Shown here one piece after another: positions 1-7,833 of a stretch of DNA of 10,732 nt (its first letter is position 1; each line of letters starts with the position of its first letter). The notes beneath the pieces are model-generated. The model was not told the DNA's origin. It ran no database searches and saw nothing but the letters and a program-made list of their open reading frames with translations. The DNA is taken from assembly GCA_900088475.1 (NCBI GenBank), contig FLMG01002868.1:7644-18375 (forward strand), in the 5' to 3' direction. A program made the position numbers and the translations under genes. The stretch is from Hyphochytrium catenoides (lineage: Eukaryota; Sar; Hyphochytriomycetes; Hyphochytriales; Hyphochytriaceae).

Positions 1-640
1 GCTTCAGACTTACGCATTGGCTTAGCAAGAATGCAGGTCTTACAAAGGCACGGCTGCGCAGTGCTCAGAAGCTCAATCAAGGGTTATACCCGAAGCCTGT
101 AGAGCTACGCGTCCGATATCGGTATGACTGAGATGATCAAGCCCTTTATACCAGAGTCTGATAGGGTTCTGCGTGCTCGTATCTGGGACGATACTTGGAA
201 GAGCGGAGTCATCGGTCTCAGTGCATCCGTAGTGTGCGAGGAGCAATAGACCGTGCCACTCGGTCAACCACTACGTTTATATTGCTATTGTAAAGCTAGC
301 TATACAATCCTTCACCTATAGAGAGGCAAGGACGTAAGCGCCATTTAGTTGAAAGGTACTGCTTCATCCGCGGAGTCTTGAATGTGTTGGCCAACCAACG
401 GAGAAGAGATGCTTGGGAAAGCCTGGTGCCTAGAACGCACTATCCCATTAGCGACAAGGTCGCTTCCTTGTCCCATGGCAACAACTGGCTGGTTATCCGC
501 AGCGAAGAGAGGAAGAGGGTCAACAGTCAACAGTCAAGAGGTAGGAGCAAAAGAGAGATCAATCTCCATCTGTGCCTGGAGCATCCACTGCCTTCAAAAA
601 GCCAATCTTCCGAAGGAGAGAAAGCAGAAGGAGATCTATC
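1..640 (-). pseudogene. Decayed Ty1/copia retrotransposon fragment (protease to pre-integrase region)
   Basis: Three pieces of a copia-type polyprotein lie in the expected order on the minus strand, but in different frames and broken by stops. At 607-572 the frame reads DWLFEGSGCSRH, resembling the retropepsin active-site context W-x-x-D-S-G-C-S-R-H of copia elements. The catalytic Asp is not intact. At 530-345 an open stretch has the DNQPVVAMGQGS and FPSISSPLVG patches usual just downstream of the protease. At 267-73 the frame contains RLWYKGLDHLSHTDIG, matching the WH-x-RLGHLS signature of the GAG-pre-integrase zinc domain with its first His changed. After a frameshift, 41-3 reads KTCILAKPMRKSE, like the C-x-x-C/AK end of that domain. 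The element probably continues beyond the left edge. No LTR is visible. It cannot be functional as read. The family assignment rests on my motif recognition, not on a search. Confidence 0.66.
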
Positions 641-1214
641 AAGGTACTGAACCGCTTCGCCCTGGGTCGTTGTTGTTGTTAAGGAGGTGTCTGTTAGACG
701 TAGTAGTAAGTAGTACCGCTTGATTACTGACCGTAAACGTGAAAGACGGTTTAAGATTGATAACTTTATTTTGTTCAGTCAGAGGTGTGAGCTGTGGGAA
801 ACTGGGGAAAATAGATCAGACAGAGATCAGAGAGTCAGACCGCTGACAGACAGAATTCTGAAGCTCCATTCTCATGCATCTTCCTCTGATGATTCATAGC
901 GTTGTTCTTCTGTGCTCAATCAAACTGTGAACCCGATGAAGCCCAGGACGTAAACTCGACCTTGGCTTCCGAATGCTTAGGGAATGAGACTGACGCCGAG
1001 AGCTAAGGGGAGCAAGTGACGATTATGAAGCCAGGCAACCATTACTAGAGGTTTCTCTGGTGCTTTAGAACTGCTACGTTGAAGCCTCTGGCTCTTTAGG
1101 CACTCTCCGACCAAGGTATTTGCGACAATCCCAGAATATTACACTTGGCCAGAGTTGGTCTCTCACGCTTGCGGTCGTTGGTCCTAGGAAGGTTGCCTTG
1201 GAAAGCCTCCTCAG
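641..1214. other. Upstream spacer of the STIMATE-like gene, no gene recognised
   Basis: No frame on either strand gives a protein I recognise, and all are broken by frequent stops. It should hold the promoter and 5' UTR of the plus-strand gene starting at 1215. A stop in the frame of that gene lies at 1185-1187, so the coding region cannot extend upstream without another intron. The bases just before the ATG (CCTCCTCAG) look like a 3' splice site, so a 5' UTR intron is possible. More copia remnant could lie to the left, but I could not identify it. Confidence 0.5.
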
Positions 1215-2587
1215 ATGGAGTCAAACCAAGGCGAAATGAAGACATGCAAGCTTCTGGGTGGAGCTTTTGAGAACCTTATTCAGGTTCTGCTGGGATTCAT
1301 TGCCCTGTCAGTCTTGATTGTAAAGAGGCAACGTGAGCGACCACAGCGATCAGTTCAAGTCTGGCTTTTTGATGCCTCAAAACAAGGTTTTGGGGCTCTT
1401 TTTGCCCACCTGGTAAACATGGTGATAGCTGTTATTCTCTCCCAAAAGAGCAAAGAGCAAGGTGCCAGCGGCGACGAGGTTAGTCAGTCTTGTCCATCTT
1501 TAGCGCCATCGTCTTGTTGGCGCACTAACTCTCACCCTATTTTTTCTTTGTCGTCCCACCCTCTAGTGTGCCTTCTACTTTGTAAACTTCTTTGTGGACA
1601 CATCCGTGGGGGTGCTATTGAACTGGATCTTGTTCAAGATAATCACGTACAGCGCGGTAAGTCATCTTCGAGAGATATTCCCTGTTGACGGGAGACATAC
1701 GTAACCACACTCCTCTCTGTGTCTCTTCTCGGTTACTTACTGCCGCCTTTTTCTTTGTGCTTTCGGCTGCACTACTTTGATGTTTTAACGAATCTGTGTC
1801 CTATCAGCGGACTTTAAAATGGACCTCATTGATGCATCCGGGAGACTACGGGCTACCGCCCTCAATAAGGTCGAGTAATTGCTTCGGCGCATCGGTTCCC
1901 ATGCTTCTAACTAAGAGTCCACCACAAGCATTCCCCATTCCCAAATCTTCGTCGTCGGGCCTTCCCTGCTGTGTTCAGTGTATAGTCCTAGTTCAGCTAC
2001 ATGGAGGTCGCTATCTCTCTGTGTCATCCGCCTACCGCGCCTCTTTTGCCTAAGGGGTCGATTTCAGCTCAGTCTTTCAGCTATTCCTGCAGCTCCTGCT
2101 GTTCTCACTGGGCTTTGACCCGATGTTTTAGGATCTGGGCCGTACAGTTAGCCTCCTGGATTGGGGTCGTGTTTACCACCAAGGTCATACTAGCGTTTCT
2201 GATGACGCTGTGCATCAAGCAGCTAGGTGTGGCTGCAGACTGGCTGTTTAAGCCTTTACAGAGCTATCCGCACGTTGAATTGGTGATTGTGATGATCGCC
2301 TGTCCGTGCTTAATGAATGCAGCACAGTTCTGGGTGAGTATGCATAGTCATATTCATGACCTATGGCATCAGGCAATAATGAGCGTCAAAGGTTCAAAAT
2401 CACAACCGAATAAGGGAAGGAATGAAATGGAAGCGAGAATTTAAGTTGCTATTGTTGCTAACCTGCTCTTCGACCCGCTCAGATTCAGGACACGTTCTTG
2501 AAGAAGGACGATATAGATGATCGGCCGCGACCGACTGATGGGGACAGCCAAGAGACATTGAAGCTCAAGAAGCACGAAGTGGTATAG
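1215..2587 (+). CDS. STIMATE/TMEM110-family ER membrane protein, 5 exons, 240 aa
   Basis: Exons: 1215-1478, 1567-1656, 1808-1869, 2132-2333, 2483-2587. All junctions are GT...AG and keep the frame (phases 0, 0, 2, 0). Family signatures are the VQVWLFDASKQ motif followed by GALFAHLVNM (residues 48-69), the CAFYFVNFF...GVLLNW segment (89-109), HPGDYGLPPSIRIW (128-141), and the NAAQFWIQDTFLKK ending (201-214). Hydrophobic segments lie near residues 14-36, 58-76, 89-116, 141-166 and 187-206, a multi-pass layout. A polar, charged tail follows and ends at 240. Human STIMATE and the yeast vacuolar membrane homologue are a little longer. In animals the family sits in the ER and promotes STIM1 activation at ER-plasma membrane contacts. 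In protists and plants the role is unknown. The ATG at 1215 is chosen because an in-frame stop lies at 1185; Met 8 is an alternative. Donor 3 (GTCGAG) is weak, but the join restores the conserved PPSIRIW. Confidence 0.88.
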
Positions 2588-3321
2588 AGATAAGACAACA
2601 TTTCCGTGCCTTTCTCTTCTGTCCTACTTTCCTCGCTTAGCCCATATTGCGCTGCGCTCTGGTAACTTCTCTGTCCCCCGCTGCTCGGATGTTGTTGCTT
2701 AGAAAAGACGAGAGGAAGCAGCAGTCTGAATATTTAGGTTTGTCAGCAAAGGAGGAAGGTTTGTCAGCAAAGGAGGAAGGACAAGCCGCTTATGAAGGAA
2801 TGGAGCACTACTATTCTATTTAATGTGAGACCACATCTTCAACCACTCTAGTAAGACGGTTGCTCGTCCCTTTCAGGGCAAGGTGCTGCACCACTATTGC
2901 CGACACCCTCCCCCGTCCATCCATCGCCACAATGATGATAATGAGCAGTCATTCCTCTTCCTCATGCTGCTGCCGGCATCCTCTCTCCGAAGCTCACCGC
3001 CTGTATAGATTCATCATCCCCTGAGCATTGTCATCATCATATCAGTTCAATGGTAAGGTACACTCCTGGGGGAGACGTGGATCCTCAATAAGCTCAATCT
3101 CTGAATCCAAAACAATCAGAAAAGCTGCAGATGCAGATTCGGCTCAGCTGATGAGGAGCTCTGACAGCTGTCAACGCCGCTCTGTGAGGGCAAGCAAGTG
3201 TCCTGGCCATCTCCTGAGGACTCAAACCTCCACTGTTTTTGTCTCATAATTGATACGAAGACGCTCCCTCCGCTTAGATTGACTTGTAGATATTGGTTGA
3301 AGGCTAAGAGAGGTAACAGGA
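2588..3321. other. Spacer between the STIMATE-like and SEC12-like genes
   Basis: This 734-base stretch holds the 3' flank of the upstream gene and the 5' flank of the SEC12-like gene. No conserved protein is visible. It has an exact 21-bp tandem duplication (2737-2778, listed separately). A short ATG-initiated frame starts at 2933 and reads a Ser/Cys-rich peptide to a stop; it is better viewed as a possible upstream ORF in a leader than as a gene. A GTAAGG at 3053 could be a 5' UTR donor. Other open frames here (3028-3249, 3198-3383) lack family signatures. Confidence 0.45.
2737..2778. repeat. Exact 21-bp direct tandem duplication (2 copies)
   Basis: The unit GGTTTGTCAGCAAAGGAGGAA occupies 2737-2757 and is repeated without change at 2758-2778. 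The next bases, GG, begin a third copy. It lies in the spacer, so the tandem copy is likely a recent slippage or duplication event rather than coding structure. Confidence 0.95.
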
Positions 3322-6280
3322 ATGGTGACGAGAACGCGGTATCCTATACTGTCCTTAGCTTGGGCGAGCCCAGCGGATGTTGATTTGCCGGAAGCTTCTG
3401 AACGTTCTGGAGCCGGAGCCGTGGTTATTTGTGGCGGGGGCGGCTCGGCCAAGACGGGAGTCACAAATAACCTGGTATGCTCCGGCGCCCGGATTCTTCT
3501 GTGTCGCCGTCTCCGTGTGCTTCTTGATTGTCCCAAGTAAACTTTCGCATTCTTCTTTTCTGTCACACTACTAGGTCTTACTCTCAGCGTATTCCCTCAT
3601 GCCCCCGCTCCACTGTCTTCCCCCGGTCCTTTCTTCTTACCTTTGTCCTCGACAGGACATATACGGTGTTGAACTCGCCAAAAAGGGTGGTAGCAGCAGC
3701 CTCGTACTGACGAACAGCATTAGAACAGACTCGCATCTGCTAGCCCACCTAGATGTTGCTCCAGACGTACGTTCGTTAGTCTTACTCTTTCTTATTACGT
3801 TATTATTCCTTTGCTTTTGCTGGCAACGGGGCACTCTCGCCTGCTTGATGAGCAGCAAACCTATCTCGCTCTCTTCTCTAGCGATGTGGGCCATTTTAGG
3901 GGCTGACATTATCGAAAGAGAAACAGAAGATGATGAGGGAGGAATAGCGAGGGTGGTGGGTCAAAGAGATTTTTGAAGGATAAACAGAGCATAAAGGCGC
4001 CGAGAGGCGTGGGCTCGAGAAGGAAAGGGAGGTAAAGTGGTGGCCATTGCAGAGGTCGCCCAATCCCTAGGTCCGCATTCTTATCACCGCGTACTCTCCA
4101 GGGCTCTCGAATCGTGGCGGGCTCTGATAGCTGTTCCTGGCTCTTTAGTTTGTCCAAGGACAGAAAGAAGGCGGAGCTGCTGGTCCGCTTGCGGACTGAC
4201 TTCAGTGAGAACGCCAGCGAACAGGTTCGCTCCACGTCGTCTCTTTCTCCCCAGATCTTGCCTTGATATAAATGAATCGGAGCTTTAGATTGTCTCTCAG
4301 CCGTTCTCATAATTAGCCTAGCTTGTCTCTGTGTAGCTGCCGATATTATTTCTCTGACTGCCTCTTTCTCTAGTCTGTAGCCAGATTTGCAGGTCGCAAC
4401 GACGTCTTTCTGACTGGAGGAGAGGATGGAGTTGTCAGAGTGTGGACCATCAAGTCCTATAACTCCATTCCTTCCCATATTGTGGCTTGTCCTTCTCTTT
4501 CGTTCGAAGCTGCGGAAATGAAGCAGCACTCTCCCCGTCCTCCATCTATCGGCTCTTCAGTTATCGGAAAGGATGTCGTAGTGACCCTGACAGGGACCTT
4601 TAACCTTCATCAAAGTCGGATAAGGGACATTACAGTTGATCTTTTCTCAAAGAACCTAGTAAGCACTATTTCTGTTACGTTTTCCCGGTCGCTCTCTCCA
4701 TGTCCACAGGCTGTTCTTCGTGCTGGATATGCCAAATGCCAAACCTTCTCTCTGCTTCCAAGATCTCCTTTGTCATGAACCTTTACCCCGACTAACCATT
4801 GTCACGCTTGTTGTCGCTCTTCTTTGCCTACTGACAGGTCGTAAGCTCTTCCCAAGGACGGAACTGTTATCTTTGGAGACTCTCAGATGGTCAAAAGCTC
4901 TGTAAGCTCTCCGCGGAACCGAAGCTGGATGTCAAGCTAGTCTCCAAAAAGCGCACCCAAACGCTTTACCAGCTCCGGTGTTTGAGGTCTGCTTCGACAA
5001 CTTTCTACCCACCCATTTCGGCCTTCAATCCTTCTCCCCTTCCCACCATGCTCTAAGTAATTTGTTGGCAAGATTTGACCCGTTTCCCCTGACATCAAGC
5101 CCCAAATTTTGCAGTTCTAAGCCCTCCTGATACTCTAACAATCGTGCTCAACAACAGGTTCTCAGCAGATGGGAAGCGCTTGTACACAGTATATAGTCCC
5201 GCCAGAGGTCCTTCCTATCTAGCCCTGTGGAAGCCTTCTAGTACCGCTCAGTTAGACACGCAAAGGGACTGGGCCTGGGATCCCATCATTACAGTCCAAG
5301 CCTCTTCTGATCCGGCAGGCAGTCTAGCTGTCAGGTGAGGGGCCAACTTAGAGGAATCAGCGAAGAGAGATGTCAACTATCACAGGCGGGTGGTATGGCG
5401 ATTAACTGTCCCAGACTCCAAGTAGAGCCAAATACAAGGCGAGATGTGGAAAGAGAGGACAGCCAGAGACAGGAATAGAAGCGGCAATAACTTTCGACTG
5501 GTCCTTCTCTATATGATTCTGATTATCCATCAGCAGCGTCTCACCGCTAACTCCTCTGCATTAATTCGCTACTTTCGCCAATTGTGTTTGATCTTCAGCT
5601 ACTGCGGCCGCTTAGTTGGCGTGGGCTCGGCGGAGGGGGGAGTCCGTATCTTTGACGGATTCTCTCTGGAACCGAGGCGGACAGGTGCCAGACCCCACGA
5701 CTTTGCTGTGACAGGACTAAGCTTCGTACCGCTAGCCAATGAAGGTTGTCGCCACCGTCTACCTGCCCTTCACCTTCCTTAGAACTCTTCTTCTCTTAGG
5801 CTACGGTTGCGTTCTTGCCCTTGAAGAGGATTCCTTTGAACGAGGCTGACAAATCTGCTGTGTTTTACCCTCCTCAAGCTATGAACGCCAAGACAGCTAG
5901 GCCAGGATGGCTTCTAGTGTCTGCAGGAAGTGCAGATTGCACGGTGGTCGTCCAATCTATTCGAGACCAACAAAGTAAGGTTGCTCCCTTTCACTCTGTC
6001 GTACCGCCCTTCCCTTTAGCCTGTGTGGCCTTTAGCTAGACTTCTGGATGCGACAAGAGTTACCTGTCGACTAAGCTACTTCGTAGGAAACGCTGGTGAC
6101 GTGTTCTTCATCCGCTTCCTGTCGTATGTCTCGTCGTGGTTCCTCTGTGCTGTTCTGGCAGGACTTGGTGGCCTTATGTCCGCTCTGCCGTCAGCGATCT
6201 TTGCTCATGCGAACTGGGGTTGCTTCAGATCCCACCCACTGTCAGGAGTCAAGGTACGGCACCATAGAAGGTGTAGATAG
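3322..6280 (+). CDS. SEC12/PREB-like WD40 guanine-nucleotide exchange factor for SAR1, about 9 exons
   Basis: Exons: 3322-3474, 3656-3766, 4102-4224, 4374-4658, 4838-4986, 5158-5334, 5599-5744, then probably 5879-5974 and 6036-6280, giving about 494 aa. The first seven exons join in frame with clear family logic. The N-terminal GGGGSAKTGVTNN (residues 38-50) is the hallmark of SEC12/PREB proteins, followed by IYGVEL. RTDFSEN (121-127) then VARFAGRNDVFLTGGEDGVVRVW matches the 'V-TDF...VRF...TGG-DG-VRVW' core. RIRDITVD, VVSSSQGRNCYLW, LRFSADGKRLYTVYSP, LVGVGSAEGGVRIF and WLLVSAGSADCTVVVQ are further propeller strands. SEC12 sits in the ER membrane and loads SAR1 with GTP to start COPII coats. 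The proposed last exon has a hydrophobic run (FLSYVSSWFLCAVLAGLGGL), the expected anchor position, then a stop at 6278-6280. Uncertain parts: intron 7 can end at 5878 (AAG acceptor, chosen because the frame fits), and 6036-6160 could be intron instead. The donor at 4225 (GTTCGC) is weak. Function is from family knowledge. Confidence 0.82.
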
Positions 6281-6289
6281 CAGAGGGAC

Positions 6290-7698
6290 ATGGAGGATGA
6301 GAAGACTTGGGAATTTATCGATGTCATTTCCCTGCATCTGAGGGAGACGAAGCCTGCCATGCTCACGTAACTCAGATCTGGTGGTCCTCTTATCTTGAAC
6401 TTACGCCTCGTATTTCCCTTGCGTCTGCCTTCCGTCCAGGACATTCAAGTCGGCCGCACAGAATCTATGGATGCGAAATGTTCAATGGCTCTCACAGCAA
6501 CCAGCGTCACGGTCTCCCTATCTCTTTGCTTATTGCTACTACCTTCCTCTGGACTTCTCCCTCTCCTTGCAAGAGGTAGCCTTCTGAACTTCTTCCTATG
6601 CATTCTCTCGGTCTTCACGGTGGTCCTCCTGCCCACTGCCACGTGGGATCTGCTGGACGTTGAAGAAGGTCACGAGGACTTGCTAGGTAACTATCAAGAG
6701 AAGTCGCATTCGGCTCTCAGCGACCATCTTCAGAAACCACCTACTATGCTTTTTTGCCTTAAACGCCTCATTACCTCTCCCTTTCACCTCCTAATGCGAG
6801 ATTGGTCATGTGAGCCACATTGCCTGTTCTTGTCATCTGTAGATTACTCATTCTCTCTTCTACGTTATTTCTTGTCCTTGTTCTGCTAAAGACCTCAGAA
6901 TTACTCGTCTGTACGCCAAGCTCGTCCCTAATCTGCAGGCAGGCTGCTCTCGGCTTACTTTTTCCCTTTCGCTCAGATTACGTTCTAGCAGTGGTGGCTC
7001 TGGGTCTGGGTATGCTCTGGCTTCTTATCTTCAGTTTGGCCAAGAGCCTACAAGGATGGAGAGGTTAGGCGACCAAAAGCACTTCAGACTTTGTTCGCTT
7101 GGGATCCTCTTCTCCTGTGTCGTTGGAATCATTGCCCGGTGGCGATCGGTGACAGGCCAGACCCACTGGCTATTTATTACTAGGGTGAGCCCTGGCGAAG
7201 CTCTGATTAATTGCCTTTGCAGCTTCTTCTTTCATCTCTCAGTACATACGTCATCATCCACTACTTGCCTCATCTATGTCAAGGGAACCGAAGACAATGC
7301 TGGAAGAGCAGTTTACCTCTTACCCACAGAACAAGAAATCTCCCCTTCAATGTAGGGTAAGGCCCGCTTGCAATGAAAGCTCGCATTGCGGGCCCCCCCG
7401 GGGTCCAACCGAGAAATAAATACTATATTTGATACTCATTACAGAATGACTGATGGCTTGACTCTTTCTTTCTCTGTCTCTCTCTCCCTCTCTCTTTCTT
7501 TCTGTCTCTGCTTCTCCCTCTTTTTATCTCGCTACTCCCGGTGCTCTGTCCCCTTTTCGAGTTCTTACTAGTAGCCTACTGTGCTGTGCCCTCTACTCCA
7601 ACAAGCTGACCCCCTTCTCCACTGAAGCGGGTCTTCACAGGCTTGGTGTCACTAACTTAGTTTCCGATATAGAAGCGGGCCAACTGGACGGACCGTGA
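6290..7698 (+). CDS. Unrecognised protein, at least 5 exons, one hydrophobic segment
   Basis: Reconstructed exons: 6290-6366, 6440-6511, 6899-7184, 7243-7356, 7606-7698. All junctions are GT...AG and in phase (2, 2, 0, 0), giving 213 aa, or 191 aa if a 66-base frame-preserving GT...AG stretch (6911-6976) is also removed. The start is the ATG at 6290. Visible features are an acidic N-terminus (MEDEKTWEFIDVISLHL), an amphipathic stretch (FKSAAQNLWMRNVQWLSQQ), a Ser/Gly-rich linker (SSSGGSGSG), a charged GQEPTRMERLGDQKHFRL patch, one likely membrane helix (LCSLGILFSCVVGIIARW), and a polar C-terminal part ending near DIEAGQLDGP. I do not recognise the family. The start lies only ten bases after the proposed SEC12 stop. 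With a 30-base intron (6251-6280) the frames would also join, so this may instead be the C-terminal part of the SEC12-like gene. The last acceptor (AAG at 7605) is uncertain; without that splice the frame stops at 7417-7419. Confidence 0.48.
7362..7393. repeat. Imperfect inverted repeat (hairpin) after an exon end
   Basis: The left arm GCCCGCTTGCAATG (7362-7375) and right arm CATTGCGGGC (7384-7393) pair over ten bases if four bases of the left arm bulge out, leaving an eight-base loop. It begins just past the donor-like GTAAGG at 7357 and lies about 22 bases before an AATAAA. It could shape splicing or 3' end choice of the plus-strand gene, but this is only inferred from position. Confidence 0.6.
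7415..7420 (+). promoter_or_regulatory. Possible polyadenylation signal AATAAA
   Basis: An exact AATAAA overlaps the stop codon (7417-7419) reached when exon 7243-7356 is read through without splicing. It would give the plus-strand unknown gene a shorter alternative 3' end. In the spliced model it is intronic. Whether this organism uses AATAAA is unknown. Confidence 0.35.
7456..7535 (+). repeat. CT-rich low-complexity tract
   Basis: About 80 bases of the plus strand are nearly pure pyrimidine with short CTCT and TTTC runs. In the spliced model of the unknown gene this is the pyrimidine-rich part of its last intron. Open frames through it (Ser/Leu/Phe strings) are composition artefacts. Confidence 0.8.
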
Positions 7699-7833
7699 AT
7701 CAGCCAGGCAGGACATCCCTCCCTAAGATCAATTGTTGCTGCTTATCCTACCTACTTCTTTGGCAGTTTTCTTGGTTTCTCTCTCCGCCTATCATGCACT
7801 AAATTTGTCCTTAAGAGTGAAGGACTTTCCACT
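7699..7833. other. Short convergent spacer
   Basis: The two genes converge here with 135 bases between the plus-strand stop (7696-7698) and the minus-strand stop (7834-7836). No AATAAA is visible on either strand inside it, so the 3' UTRs probably overlap. No other feature is seen. Confidence 0.5.

Noticed and set aside
378-723. Overlapping plus-strand open frames
   Set aside because: The opposite strand carries the copia protease-region signatures; the plus frames show no recognisable motif.
3028-3383. Open frames just upstream of the SEC12-like start as a possible extra N-terminal exon
   Set aside because: The SEC12 family begins close to the GGGG motif, the ATG at 3322 fits that, and no upstream splice was needed or convincing. 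More likely leader sequence.
3909-4529. Long minus-strand open frame (206 codons) across introns and an exon of the SEC12-like gene
   Set aside because: It is antisense to a well-supported WD40 exon, does not begin with ATG, and ends in a low-complexity Leu/Pro/Phe tail. No family signature.
6205-6642. Two minus-strand open frames (6205-6444 and 6445-6642)
   Set aside because: Basic, low-complexity products antisense to exons of the plus-strand model, with no motif support.
6395-6889. Plus-strand Leu/Ser/Phe-rich open frame
   Set aside because: Mostly translation of a pyrimidine-rich intron. Only 6440-6511, in a different frame, looks like an exon.
6976-7068. Hydrophobic alternative frame (VLAVVALGLGMLWLLIFSLAK) ending at 7068, tempting as the SEC12 membrane anchor
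   Set aside because: The other frame over the same bases continues in phase through the next intron into further exons, and no upstream exon joined convincingly to the hydrophobic frame in the needed phase. Not fully excluded.
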